From contig NZ_CABUHK010000010.1 of NCBI RefSeq assembly GCF_902491285.1, forward strand, positions 33,976-97,975: DNA of 64,000 bases, given 5' to 3'. The notes beneath the pieces are model-generated. The model was not told the origin of the DNA. It saw only the letters and a list, made by a program, of their open reading frames with translations, and ran no database searches. A program made the translations under genes and the position numbers. The first letter of the stretch is position 1, and every line of letters starts with the position of its first letter. This stretch comes from an uncultured Bacteroides sp. GTDB taxonomy: Bacteria > Bacteroidota > Bacteroidia > Bacteroidales > Bacteroidaceae. This document shows positions 26,215 through 35,494 of the stretch, piece by piece.

Positions 26215-28137
26215 ATGAAACAAAATTTGGAAAAATTTATCCGGTATATAAGCAGGACTTATTTTAGTTACTGGATAATATGGGGAATTGACTTAGTCAT
26301 TTCGGTGACTTCCACCTGTTTCACTTATTGGTGGATACATTGTCTTACGGGCACATTACTGAATGGTTGGGGAATGATTCAGGTCGGAACTTTAGCGGCA
26401 GTTGCTACTACGATAGCTTCCTATCTGTTTCACACATACCGTAATACTGTACGTTATTCTCAACTGCGCTGTTTATGGCCGCTCATTTGTAGCTCGTTAT
26501 TTAAGATGGCATGTGTGGCAATTGCTGTCTTTACATTCTTGACTTCTGTCGGCTTATCGGCCAATCAGAAACTTTTGTTCATCCTATTTGACGGAATGTT
26601 GACTATCATTGCATTTGCTACATCCCGAATGCTGATGGTTATCATCTACGAGGCCTTGATAGATATGATGAACAAGGAGAATATGCGTATTCTGATTTAT
26701 GGAACGGATGATAAAAGCGTAGCCTTAAAGACTCGTTTGCTGCATAGCTCTCATTATAAAGTTGTAGGTTTTTATTGTTATGGCACTATCTATAAGCATC
26801 GTCGTCTGGCCGAATTGCCTATCTATTATTTTACGAACGAGCAGACTTTCCAGCAACTAGTCTATAAACGGCATATTCAAGGTATCCTGTTTGCTCACAA
26901 TGAGTCGACCCGTGCGGAAGAGACCCGTTTGCTTCAATACTGCAAGGATAACCATATAAAGACTCTCATTGCTCCTTCTATCAGTGAGGCTGATGAAGAC
27001 GGGAATTTTCATCAATGGGTACGTCCGGTAAAGATTGAAGACTTGTTGGGACGCCCTGAGATTAATATCAATATGGGTGAAGTCGCTGATGAATTCAGTG
27101 GAAAGGTGGTCATGGTTACAGGAGCTGCCGGTAGTATCGGTAGTGAACTTTGCCGTCAATTGGCGCAGATGAATATCAGTAAACTGATTATGTTTGATTC
27201 TGCCGAGACTCCTTTGCATAACATTCGTCTTGAGTGTGAGCGGAAGTATCCTAACCTTGATTTTGTTCCGGTGATAGGAGATGTCCGTGTGATAGACCGC
27301 CTACGTATGGTGTTTGAAATTTATCATCCTCAAATCATATTTCATGCAGCAGCCTATAAGCATGTTCCGCTGATGGAAGAAAATCCTTGCGAGGCTGTAT
27401 TGGTGAATGTCACGGGTAGCCGCCAAGTAGCTGATATGGCAGTGAAGTATGGTGCGGAGAAGATGGTAATGGTTTCCACAGATAAGGCTGTTAATCCTAC
27501 CAATGTGATGGGGTGTTCCAAACGGTTGGCGGAAATCTATGTGCAGAGTTTGAGTTATGCCATTAAAGAAGGTAAGATAGAGGGTAAAACCAAATTTATC
27601 ACCACCCGTTTCGGCAATGTCTTAGGCAGTAATGGCTCGGTGATTCCCCGCTTCAAGGAACAAATAGAAAATGGCGGTCCCGTCACCGTGACACACCCTG
27701 ATATCATACGCTATTTCATGACTATCCCCGAGGCGTGTCGTTTGGTGATGGAAGCAGCTACTATGGGGGAGGGAAATGAAATCTTTGTATTCGAGATGGG
27801 TAAACCGGTGAAGATTGTGGATTTGGCTACTCGTATGATAGAGTTAGCGGGATATAAGCCGGGAGAGGATATTGAAATTCAATTTACGGGTCTTCGTCCG
27901 GGAGAGAAATTGTATGAGGAAGTTTTGAGTAATGAAGAGAATACGATTCCTACTCATCATAAGAAGATAAAGATAGCTAAGGTTCGAAAATATGAGTATG
28001 AGGATATTGTAGAGACATACGATGAATTTGAGAGATTATCTCGTTCTGTGAAGATTTGGGAGACGGTGAAGTTGATGAAGAGAACGGTACCGGAGTTTAA
28101 GTCGAAGAATTCGAGGTTTGAGGAGTTGGATAAGTAA
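26215..28137 (+). CDS. FlaA1/CapD/PglF-type membrane nucleotide-sugar 4,6-dehydratase
   Basis: Predicted to convert UDP-GlcNAc to a UDP-4-keto-6-deoxy-HexNAc, the precursor of 4-amino trideoxy sugars. The 640-aa full-length form has four N-terminal TM segments (about 15-140), a CoA-binding-like Rossmann domain (150-285), and a catalytic SDR domain starting MVTGAAGSIGSEL (301-311). The active-site segment STDKAVNPTNVMGCSKR shows Met in place of the SDR Tyr, with Lys four residues later, as in PglF. C5-inverting relatives differ mainly in this region, so product stereochemistry is open. It is 5 bp from the Wzc gene. The DegT aminotransferase at 51435 is the natural next enzyme. Confidence 0.92.
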   Translation: MKQNLEKFIRYISRTYFSYWIIWGIDLVISVTSTCFTYWWIHCLTGTLLNGWGMIQVGTLAAVATTIASYLFHTYRNTVRYSQLRCLWPLICSSLFKMACVAIAVFTFLTSVGLSANQKLLFILFDGMLTIIAFATSRMLMVIIYEALIDMMNKENMRILIYGTDDKSVALKTRLLHSSHYKVVGFYCYGTIYKHRRLAELPIYYFTNEQTFQQLVYKRHIQGILFAHNESTRAEETRLLQYCKDNHIKTLIAPSISEADEDGNFHQWVRPVKIEDLLGRPEININMGEVADEFSGKVVMVTGAAGSIGSELCRQLAQMNISKLIMFDSAETPLHNIRLECERKYPNLDFVPVIGDVRVIDRLRMVFEIYHPQIIFHAAAYKHVPLMEENPCEAVLVNVTGSRQVADMAVKYGAEKMVMVSTDKAVNPTNVMGCSKRLAEIYVQSLSYAIKEGKIEGKTKFITTRFGNVLGSNGSVIPRFKEQIENGGPVTVTHPDIIRYFMTIPEACRLVMEAATMGEGNEIFVFEMGKPVKIVDLATRMIELAGYKPGEDIEIQFTGLRPGEKLYEEVLSNEENTIPTHHKKIKIAKVRKYEYEDIVETYDEFERLSRSVKIWETVKLMKRTVPEFKSKNSRFEELDK

Positions 28138-28177
28138 TGTTATTTGTTACTAATATATTGATATATTATTACTATAG

Positions 28178-29416
28178 ATGAAATTTTTATTTGATCTTGA
28201 TGGAACGGTCACATCTGCAGAGACTCTTCCTATTATTGCAGAACATTTTAACTGCAAAGAACAGATTGCAGAGTTAACCACTAAAACAGTAGCAGGGAAT
28301 GTTCCTTTTATTGAGAGTTTTATTCGTCGAGTAAATATATTGGGTAAAAACTCGGTTAAAGAGACTTCTGATCTTCTTGCTCAGGTTCCTCTTTATCCAA
28401 GAGTGGCAAAATTTATTGAGGAACATAAAGAGGATTGTGTCATTGTTACTGGCAATCTTACTTGTTGGTGTGAAGGGTTATTTAAAAAGATAGGTTGTCA
28501 ATGTTATGGTTCTGAGGCGGAATGCAACAATGACGAAGTCGTGTTGCTAAAAACTATTCTTAGAAAAGAGGCTGTTGTTGACCAATATAAGGCTTTGGGG
28601 GAAACTGTAGTATTTATTGGAGATGGAAATAACGATCTTGAAGCTATGCGCCATGCTAATATTTCTATTGCAGTGGGATTAACTCACAACCCGGCACAAA
28701 GTTTAATGGCTATTTGTGATTATGTTATTTATAATGAAAATGCATTAATACGACAGATGCGTCAACTTCTTGGACAATATAGCGATAACAAATCTGTGGT
28801 TATAAGCTGTGCTGGTATTGGAAGTAGGCTTGGGTTGGGGTTGACAAAAGCACTTGTGCAAATTAATGGCGATTCGCTTATTTCATGGCAATTAAAACTC
28901 TTTAAAGAAGTTGAAGACTTGCGTCTTGTCATTGGATTTCAAGGTGCAGAAATAATCGAAGAGGTTCGGAAGTACCGTGAGGATGTTATATTCTGTTATA
29001 ACCATCGTTATTTTGAGACGAAAACAGGGGCAAGCTATTATTTAGGAGCTCGTCACGCAAACCGAGAGTCATTAGAATGGGATGGTGATTTACTTGTTCA
29101 TCCAGATGATGTAAAAATGTTGTTGGCCACTCCTGGAGAATTTATTTGTTATGGTGATATTACCAGTGAGGATTCTGTATACGTACGTACCGATGAGAAT
29201 GGTGAAGTCTTAAGTTTCTCTCGTGAAGGAGGGGATTACGAATGGACCGGACCAGCTTGCATGGATAAGAGACATCTTACGTATTGTTCACAAAATGTTT
29301 TTAATATGTTTGAACCCTTTTGTCCAATGAGAGGGATCAAGGTCAGAGCCTATGATATTGATACATATAGTGATTATATTCGAGTTTCAGAAATTACAAA
29401 AGATTGGAAGGTATGA
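28178..29416 (+). CDS. Fusion of HAD phosphatase (SerB-like) and LicC-like nucleotidyltransferase
   Basis: The two enzymes are in one 412-aa chain. Residues 1-205 form a HAD phosphatase of the phosphoserine-phosphatase type: motif I FDLDGT (D6, D8), motif II VTGNLTC, motif III GDGNND (148-153). Residues 206-412 form an NTP-transferase domain with GIGSRLGLGLTKAL (213-226; GxGxR...K signature) and acidic metal residues at HPDD. The second domain resembles cytidylyltransferases that activate phosphocholine-like groups. Its stop overlaps the racemase start (ATGA at 29413). A CDP-glycerol-type transferase three genes on suggests the product is a CDP-activated polyol or amino compound. Substrates cannot be read from sequence. 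Confidence 0.82.
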   Translation: MKFLFDLDGTVTSAETLPIIAEHFNCKEQIAELTTKTVAGNVPFIESFIRRVNILGKNSVKETSDLLAQVPLYPRVAKFIEEHKEDCVIVTGNLTCWCEGLFKKIGCQCYGSEAECNNDEVVLLKTILRKEAVVDQYKALGETVVFIGDGNNDLEAMRHANISIAVGLTHNPAQSLMAICDYVIYNENALIRQMRQLLGQYSDNKSVVISCAGIGSRLGLGLTKALVQINGDSLISWQLKLFKEVEDLRLVIGFQGAEIIEEVRKYREDVIFCYNHRYFETKTGASYYLGARHANRESLEWDGDLLVHPDDVKMLLATPGEFICYGDITSEDSVYVRTDENGEVLSFSREGGDYEWTGPACMDKRHLTYCSQNVFNMFEPFCPMRGIKVRAYDIDTYSDYIRVSEITKDWKV

Positions 29417-30141
29417 TTGGAATAATCGGTGGTAATGGTGTTGCTGCAACGAATAAGCTTAATTTGCTCATAGAAGAGCGGCTGACAAAAGAAGGGGCTT
29501 TTCGAGATGCTCATCATCCAGAAATAATAATTTGGCAAGCTACACAAGCTCCTTCCCGTAGTATGTATCTTGAAGGACATGGCCCTTCATGGATAGAAGA
29601 TTATGTAGAAATAGGGAATAAGCTTAAGTCATGTGGGTGTGATGAACTTTGCATGTGTTGCAACACTGCGCATTATGCCATAGACGAACTTTCAGAAAGA
29701 ATCGGGATTAAATTCATTAACCTTTTAGATCTTGTAGCGATGCGTTGTCATGATTTGGAAGTTAATAGAATTGGTATGATGTGTTCTGATGGTCTTCGTA
29801 AAGTGGGGCTGTACGAGAAGCGGTTTGCTATTTATGCTCCTGAGATTGAATTTGTATATCCTAATGAGGATTATCAGAAACTTGTTACTAAGGGTATTTG
29901 TAATGCTAAAGATAAGATTCGCTTTTCCAATCCTGAGGTAGAGGGTCTACATCCTTATAATTGTTTTGCAAAGGTTTGTGATCATCTTTTTTATGACAAA
30001 GGAGTCGATTGTATTGTAGCTGGTTGTACTGATATCTGTAATGTATATCCACAATCACAAGATAATTGTAATTACAAATATGTAGATAGCTTATGTGTAT
30101 TGGCTGATTATATTGTTTCAGTAGCTCCTAGATACTTTTGA
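29413..30141 (+). CDS. Aspartate/glutamate racemase family protein
   Basis: A cofactor-independent racemase fold of 242 aa. The start is at ATG 29413, overlapping the previous stop as ATGA; an upstream TTG is not supported. The two-cysteine active site is present as MCCNTAHY (C83 within C-C-N-T) and VAGCTDI (C205). Most relatives have CTE(L/I); here the third residue is Asp. The N-terminus GIIGGNG is the usual phosphate/glycine loop. Translational coupling with the HAD/nucleotidyltransferase fusion implies a shared pathway, perhaps supplying a D-amino acid or related acid for polysaccharide decoration. A decarboxylase of the arylmalonate type shares this fold and is a less likely alternative. 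Confidence 0.82.
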   Translation: MIGIIGGNGVAATNKLNLLIEERLTKEGAFRDAHHPEIIIWQATQAPSRSMYLEGHGPSWIEDYVEIGNKLKSCGCDELCMCCNTAHYAIDELSERIGIKFINLLDLVAMRCHDLEVNRIGMMCSDGLRKVGLYEKRFAIYAPEIEFVYPNEDYQKLVTKGICNAKDKIRFSNPEVEGLHPYNCFAKVCDHLFYDKGVDCIVAGCTDICNVYPQSQDNCNYKYVDSLCVLADYIVSVAPRYF

Positions 30142-30142
30142 T

Positions 30143-31573
30143 ATGGGTTCTGTAAGACAAGAAACTTTGTCAGGTGTAAAATGGACTGCCATAGAGAATT
30201 TTTCAATACAAGGTATTCAATTCTTTCTAGGGCTTGTCATGGCTAGGCTTTTAAGTCCTTCTGATTATGGAGTCTTGGGAATGATAGGTATATTTATTGC
30301 TATATCCCAGACATTTATTAATTGCGGTTTTACCTCAGCATTAATTAGGAAAATAGATCGTACCCAAGAGGATTGTTCTACTGTTTTTTATTTTAATATC
30401 GTAGCTGCTTTATTTTTTTATCTTTTACTGTTTTTTACAGCTCCATATATTTCTTATTTTTTTGAAACTCCAGTTTTGAGGGTTGTTATAAGAGTTATTG
30501 CTATTAATCTTGTAATAGATTCATTAGCTGCTGTTCATAGAACTCAATTAACTATAAAAATTGATTTTAGATCTCAGGCTATAATATCTTTTATAACATG
30601 TATTTTGTCTGGAGTTGTTGGTGTATATTTAGCTTACAAAGGATATGGTGTATGGGCTTTAGTTTATCAGCAAGTAGCTGGAGCGATATTAAATGTCATA
30701 TTGACATGGTATGTGTCAAAATGGATACCATCATTTATATTTTCTAAATCTTCATTTTGCGAGCTTTTTGCTTTTGGTAGTAAATTGTTGGGGGCTAATC
30801 TTCTTCATACTTTTTATTCTAATGTAACAACAATCGCGATAGGCAAATTCTATTCTGCAAAAGAACTGGGCTTTTATACTCGAGGAAACAATTTTGCAAG
30901 TTTGCCTTCGTCGAATTTGGTAGGTATTCTTCAACGAGTTACATTTCCAATTTTGTCCAAAATCCAAAATGATGAAGAACGTCTTTTGGGAGTTTATGAC
31001 AAATATATAAGAATTACGTCACTTCCTGTATTTTTCTTGATGTGTTTACTTGTCAGTGTAAGTAAACCATTGATTTTGATATTGATAACAGATAAGTGGT
31101 ATGATTCAGTTATTTATTTACAGATTCTATGTTTTGCGATGATGTTTGACCACATTACAACAGTGAATATGAATCTCTTGCAGGTAAGAGGGCGCTCCGA
31201 TCTTGTTCTTAAAACAGAGATAATAAAAAAGAGTATCTCTTTTGCAATGATTATAGCCTCTATCCCTTTGGGGGTGATGGCCATTTGTATATCACGTGTT
31301 GTTTATACACAGATTGCAATTTTTCTAAGTACATACTACACAGGTAAAGAATATGGATTGAGTTATAAATCGCAGTTTAAGAGTTTTTTTCCATATTTTT
31401 TTTACGGAATTATAGCTATGTTACCATCGTTATTGCTTTGTACAACAGATTTATCTCCATATATTACTCTACCAACAGGTATTATAGTTAATACAGCTAT
31501 ATATTATTTTCTAATAAGAAAGGATTCAATATGGCTGGAATTGAAAGAACTTTTATTGTCAAAATTAAAATAG
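30143..31573 (+). CDS. wzx: Wzx-type lipid-linked oligosaccharide flippase
   Basis: Flips undecaprenyl-PP-linked repeat units across the inner membrane. The 476-aa protein has about 12-14 hydrophobic segments and belongs to the polysaccharide transporter (PST/MATE-like) family. The N-terminal signature SGVKWTAIENFSIQGIQFF and RLLSPSDYGVLGMIGIFIA are typical of the family. It begins 2 bp after the racemase stop. Together with the EpsG-like polymerase it makes this a Wzx/Wzy capsule rather than an ABC-exported one. Confidence 0.93.
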   Translation: MGSVRQETLSGVKWTAIENFSIQGIQFFLGLVMARLLSPSDYGVLGMIGIFIAISQTFINCGFTSALIRKIDRTQEDCSTVFYFNIVAALFFYLLLFFTAPYISYFFETPVLRVVIRVIAINLVIDSLAAVHRTQLTIKIDFRSQAIISFITCILSGVVGVYLAYKGYGVWALVYQQVAGAILNVILTWYVSKWIPSFIFSKSSFCELFAFGSKLLGANLLHTFYSNVTTIAIGKFYSAKELGFYTRGNNFASLPSSNLVGILQRVTFPILSKIQNDEERLLGVYDKYIRITSLPVFFLMCLLVSVSKPLILILITDKWYDSVIYLQILCFAMMFDHITTVNMNLLQVRGRSDLVLKTEIIKKSISFAMIIASIPLGVMAICISRVVYTQIAIFLSTYYTGKEYGLSYKSQFKSFFPYFFYGIIAMLPSLLLCTTDLSPYITLPTGIIVNTAIYYFLIRKDSIWLELKELLLSKLK

Positions 31574-31575
31574 AG

Positions 31576-32808
31576 ATGATGGAAATATTTCATAAGCTAC
31601 ATCTGTTTTTTGGGCGTTGTAAGGGTGATTTATATGCTATATATCGTTATTATGGCTATAAGATGACGATTCCTTATAAAGTATGGCGGATACGTCATAA
31701 ACCTAAAATTAAGATTCTTTTTGTTGTCTCAGAGGTTAGCATGTGGAAAACAGAACGATTGTATAAACGTATGCTTGAACATGAACGCTTTGAACCTGTT
31801 TTACTGCCCGTTTCTGATTGTGTTAATCATGAAAGTAGTACTGAGGTCGAAAAGTATTTTGTATCAAAGGGGTATGCTTACGAAACTCTTTTAGAGGGAG
31901 AGACAATTCGAAATCGTATTTCTCCAGATATAATCTTCTATCAGCAAGCTTATTCGGGTGTAATAGAGAGTAAATACTTTGAAGGTGCTAATAGAAAGTC
32001 TCTTTTTTGTCATGTAAATTACTGTTTTCGCAATACAATAGCTAAAAGTACAGTGGATTTACCTCTTCTTAATATTGCTTGGAAGGTATTTTCTGAAAAT
32101 GAAGTTTGTAGTAGAGAATTGGCACCATTGATGAGAAATAAAGGAAAGAATTTGGTTAATACAGGGCTTCCATTTATGGATGATTATTGTCAGGAAAAGC
32201 GAATCTATCCAGATAGGTGGAAACCACAAGAATGCATTAAGAAACGAATCATTTATGCACCACATCATTCTATATTAGACATAGACAAATTAGCATGGGG
32301 TTCTATTGTTGAATATGGAGACTTCGTACTTTTGATGGCAAAGAAATATTCACATCAAACACAGTGGATTTTTAAGCCACACCCATTTTTGAAATCTAAG
32401 TTAATTGAGGTTTGGGGGCATGAGCGTACTGAAAAGTATTATGACGAATGGAAATCGCTTTCTAATACACAAATTGAAGATGGGGATTATATTGATTTGT
32501 TCAAACATTCAGATGCTATGTTGCATGACTGCGGATCGTTTATGATAGAATATATGTATACTTTAAATCCGGTAATGTACTTATATGCGTCACGTCCGCA
32601 GAAAAAAATAACTCTTTCTTTGCTTTCGCAGGAATCTCTTAAAATGCACTATTCAGGTTACAGTTGTACGGATATTGAGTCTTTTATTATTGATGTGATA
32701 AAAGGTTATGATCCCATACGAACACAAAGGATAGAGTATTATAATCGGTGGTTAAAACCGCATGGTGATTCATCAATAAGCATTATTAATTCTATATTAG
32801 GTATTTAG
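31576..32808 (+). CDS. CDP-glycerol glycerophosphotransferase family protein (TagB/TagF-like)
   Basis: Predicted to transfer a phospho-polyol or similar phosphate-linked group from a CDP-donor to the growing glycan. Start placed at ATG 31576, directly after the wzx stop (31573); an in-frame ATG at 31531 would force a 43-bp overlap. The 410-aa protein has N-terminal half KIKILFVVSEVSMWKTERLY, then the family motifs KRIIYAPHHSI, WIFKPHPFL and DAMLHDCGSFMIEYMYT (His-Asp and the Ser-rich donor loop). There is no TM segment. Such enzymes build teichoic-acid-like phosphodiesters in Gram-positives. In capsule loci they usually add glycerol- or ribitol-phosphate branches. The donor may come from the HAD/nucleotidyltransferase fusion. 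Confidence 0.83.
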   Translation: MMEIFHKLHLFFGRCKGDLYAIYRYYGYKMTIPYKVWRIRHKPKIKILFVVSEVSMWKTERLYKRMLEHERFEPVLLPVSDCVNHESSTEVEKYFVSKGYAYETLLEGETIRNRISPDIIFYQQAYSGVIESKYFEGANRKSLFCHVNYCFRNTIAKSTVDLPLLNIAWKVFSENEVCSRELAPLMRNKGKNLVNTGLPFMDDYCQEKRIYPDRWKPQECIKKRIIYAPHHSILDIDKLAWGSIVEYGDFVLLMAKKYSHQTQWIFKPHPFLKSKLIEVWGHERTEKYYDEWKSLSNTQIEDGDYIDLFKHSDAMLHDCGSFMIEYMYTLNPVMYLYASRPQKKITLSLLSQESLKMHYSGYSCTDIESFIIDVIKGYDPIRTQRIEYYNRWLKPHGDSSISIINSILGI

Positions 32809-33831
32809 ATGGTTTTATTACTTATTTCTTTGGTAGTTATATCTTTATATGGCGTGAAATTTTCACATTACAATAAAGACTATATGTTGCCTCAAAATAC
32901 GAATTCTATAAAAGGGGTATTTGCCATTCTGATTTTATTAACACATTTGCGAAGTTACATAGAAATACCTAATATAAATTTGAATACAGATTTTGAATAT
33001 ATACTTGATAGAATAGGGCAGTTAATGGTAGCTGTATATTTCTTTTATAGCGGTTTTGGTATCTTGGAATCTTATAAAAAGAATTTGAATTATGAGAAAA
33101 CTTTTTTCAAGAGACGAATTTTGAGAACTTTATATCACTTTGACATAGCCGTTTTATTATATGTAGTGTTAGGTTTTTGTATATCTGATGTTAGACCTGT
33201 ACTTAATTATTTGACATGTTGGATAGGTGCATCATCTGTTGGAAACAGTAATTGGTTTATCTTTGTTATTTTGATATTGTATGTTATTACAATTATCTCA
33301 TTTAATATTGTAAAAAGAAGGTCTGTTTTTATAATGTGTTGTAGTGTTACTGTATTTTCTGTAATTTTATGGATCTTTTTACGATTATATTCTGCTGGAT
33401 TTTGGTGGTATGACACCTTGATGACATTCTCGGCTGGTATGTGGTTCTCGTATTATTATAATCAAATAAATAGATTACTGAGCAATAGAGTGTGGTCAAA
33501 TATTATAATCGTTGTTATTAGTGTAATTTTTGCTATTCACTATCATTATCATTGGGTCGATGTATATGGTATCACTGCATGTATGTTTGTGTATTTAATT
33601 GCTGCAATCTCAACAAAAGTTCATATTGGTAATACTATACTTACATGGTTGGGTACAAATGCATTCTCCATATATATTTTACAAAGATTGCCAATGAATA
33701 TACTTCGATATTTCAATGTTACTGATAATTATGTACTTTTTACTGTATTATCAATACCTATGGTTTTAATAATGGCTCATATATATACTTTATTATTAAA
33801 TAAACTTGATAAATATACTGTAGACTTATGA
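32809..33831 (+). CDS. Acyltransferase family 3 membrane protein (first of five)
   Basis: Probable O-acetyl (or other acyl) transferase modifying the capsule at the membrane. It has 340 aa with about ten TM segments. The catalytic-type His lies at the end of an early helix (KGVFAILILLTHLRS), followed by the family loop VAVYFFYSGFGILESYK. It starts directly after the preceding stop and its own stop overlaps the next gene as ATGA. The sequence is short for the family, and no SGNH domain is present. Confidence 0.85.
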   Translation: MVLLLISLVVISLYGVKFSHYNKDYMLPQNTNSIKGVFAILILLTHLRSYIEIPNINLNTDFEYILDRIGQLMVAVYFFYSGFGILESYKKNLNYEKTFFKRRILRTLYHFDIAVLLYVVLGFCISDVRPVLNYLTCWIGASSVGNSNWFIFVILILYVITIISFNIVKRRSVFIMCCSVTVFSVILWIFLRLYSAGFWWYDTLMTFSAGMWFSYYYNQINRLLSNRVWSNIIIVVISVIFAIHYHYHWVDVYGITACMFVYLIAAISTKVHIGNTILTWLGTNAFSIYILQRLPMNILRYFNVTDNYVLFTVLSIPMVLIMAHIYTLLLNKLDKYTVDL

Positions 33832-34679
33832 GTAATCCGTTCTTTTCTATAATAATACCATTATATAATAAAGGTAAGACAATTCGTGATACTTTGAATT
33901 CGATTCTTTGTCAGTCGTTTGTTAACTATGAGATTCTCGTAATTGATGATGGATCTACGGATAATAGTTGTGAGGAAGTTCTACAGATTGTTGATAAACG
34001 TATTATTCTTTTTACTAAAGAGAATGGCGGTCCTTCAAGTGCGAGAAATTATGGAATGGATAAGGCAATGGGGAAATATGTATATTTTCTTGATGGAGAT
34101 GATAGGCTGACTTCTGATGCACTTTGGAATATGTACAAGGTTATTGGACAGAATTTAGAGCAATCATTATTTTGTTTTAATTGTTTCATTGTTAATGGTA
34201 ATGATAGAAAATTGTCGACAGATAGTGCTAAATGTGGAGTTGTGCGTTGGCCCTTTGTACAATGGTTATTGTGTGATTTCTGTCCCAAGCCTGGAATGTT
34301 TGTATACAGAAATGGCACTATTGATTTAAGATTTAATGAAGATTTATATAGATATGAGGACACGAATTTTTTCTTTGAGTTAATGAGGACTAAATGTTTT
34401 TATTATTCAAGTTTACCTGTATTTGAATATAATCAAGAGACATTAGAAGGAAGTTGTGCTCGTAAAAATTGTGGGCAAGATTTTATTTGTAATTTACAGC
34501 CAGAGGGGAAGACGTTTTGGGAACGTTTATGTCTTTATAAATTATATTTGGAATCTTGTTCTTTATATCCTACAGTTTCATTGGAAATATATGGAAATAC
34601 TTTTGATAAATTGTCCTACAAAATTATGTATTCTTTAATGATGAGATATCTTTCATTTAAATGGAGAAAGCGAAAATAA
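33828..34679 (+). CDS. Family 2 glycosyltransferase (GT-A)
   Basis: A cytoplasmic inverting transferase adding one sugar of the repeat unit. It has 283 aa: nucleotide-binding start FSIIIPLYNKGKTIRDTL, VIDDGSTDNS, metal-binding Asp triad in YFLDGDDRL, and a downstream YEDTNFFFEL acid segment serving as catalytic base region. The ATG overlaps the acyltransferase stop (ATGA), implying coupled translation. Donor and acceptor are unknown. Confidence 0.92.
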   Translation: MSNPFFSIIIPLYNKGKTIRDTLNSILCQSFVNYEILVIDDGSTDNSCEEVLQIVDKRIILFTKENGGPSSARNYGMDKAMGKYVYFLDGDDRLTSDALWNMYKVIGQNLEQSLFCFNCFIVNGNDRKLSTDSAKCGVVRWPFVQWLLCDFCPKPGMFVYRNGTIDLRFNEDLYRYEDTNFFFELMRTKCFYYSSLPVFEYNQETLEGSCARKNCGQDFICNLQPEGKTFWERLCLYKLYLESCSLYPTVSLEIYGNTFDKLSYKIMYSLMMRYLSFKWRKRK

Positions 34680-34680
34680 T

Positions 34681-35478
34681 ATGAGCAATGTAAAGTTGTC
34701 AATAATCACAATCTGTTACAATGATTGTAGTGGATTGAAAAAGACTGCACAATCTATAGTTACACAAACATATGTAAATGTTGAGTGGATTGTAATTGAT
34801 GGTGGTTCTACAGATGGAAGTGTTGATGTTATCAATCATTATGAAAATAAAATATCTTATTGGGTTAGTGAACCTGACAATGGGATATACAATGCTATGA
34901 ATAAAGGTCTTGAAAGGGTTACAGGAGAGTATATAATGTTTCTTAACTCAGGAGATTATCTCCTCAAAAATAATACTATTGAGAGTGTTATTCCGTATTT
35001 GCATGATAAAGATTTATATGTTGCTGACATCTGCCATGATATAGATAAAAAATGTACTCCTGGCTTCAAATTACCAGAAAATATTACAGAACAACAAATT
35101 TTATATCAGTTGATACATTTTACTTTTCCTCATCCTGCGAGTTTCTTTAAAAATAATTATTTTAAGCGATTTGGATGCTATGATGAAACGCTTAAGGTGG
35201 TGGCGGATTGGAAAGCATATATGTTAGGTGCGATTCTTGGGAATTGTAGTATTGAAATAATTCCTCTAGTTACAACAGTATTTGATACTACAGGTATAAG
35301 TAGTGTTGGTTTCCAATCGGATGATGAAAGAAAAAATGCGTTTTATGATATGCCTAGGTTAAATGAGCTTTTTTTATTCTATCGTAATTATTACACTCTT
35401 CAAACAGCTCTTCAGGATACTTGTATAGGACGTGGAATCGTTCGGCTGTATTATTTCTTTTATCGATTATTTAAATGA
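34681..35478 (+). CDS. Family 2 glycosyltransferase (GT-A)
   Basis: A 265-aa GT2 of the subgroup with EPDNGIYNAMNKGL and LNSGD motifs (LSIITICYND at the start; VIDGGSTDGS). These enzymes often transfer the second sugar to the lipid-linked first residue in Bacteroides capsules, but that is inference. It begins 2 bp after the preceding stop. The base ADWKAYM segment is present, so all family motifs are intact. Confidence 0.92.
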   Translation: MSNVKLSIITICYNDCSGLKKTAQSIVTQTYVNVEWIVIDGGSTDGSVDVINHYENKISYWVSEPDNGIYNAMNKGLERVTGEYIMFLNSGDYLLKNNTIESVIPYLHDKDLYVADICHDIDKKCTPGFKLPENITEQQILYQLIHFTFPHPASFFKNNYFKRFGCYDETLKVVADWKAYMLGAILGNCSIEIIPLVTTVFDTTGISSVGFQSDDERKNAFYDMPRLNELFLFYRNYYTLQTALQDTCIGRGIVRLYYFFYRLFK

Positions 35479-35494
35479 CAATAAAAATTGGTTT

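Noticed and set aside
31531..31575. Extended N-terminus of the CDP-glycerol-type transferase
   Set aside because: It would overlap wzx by 43 bp; the ATG at 31576, directly after the wzx stop, fits the spacing of the rest of the operon.
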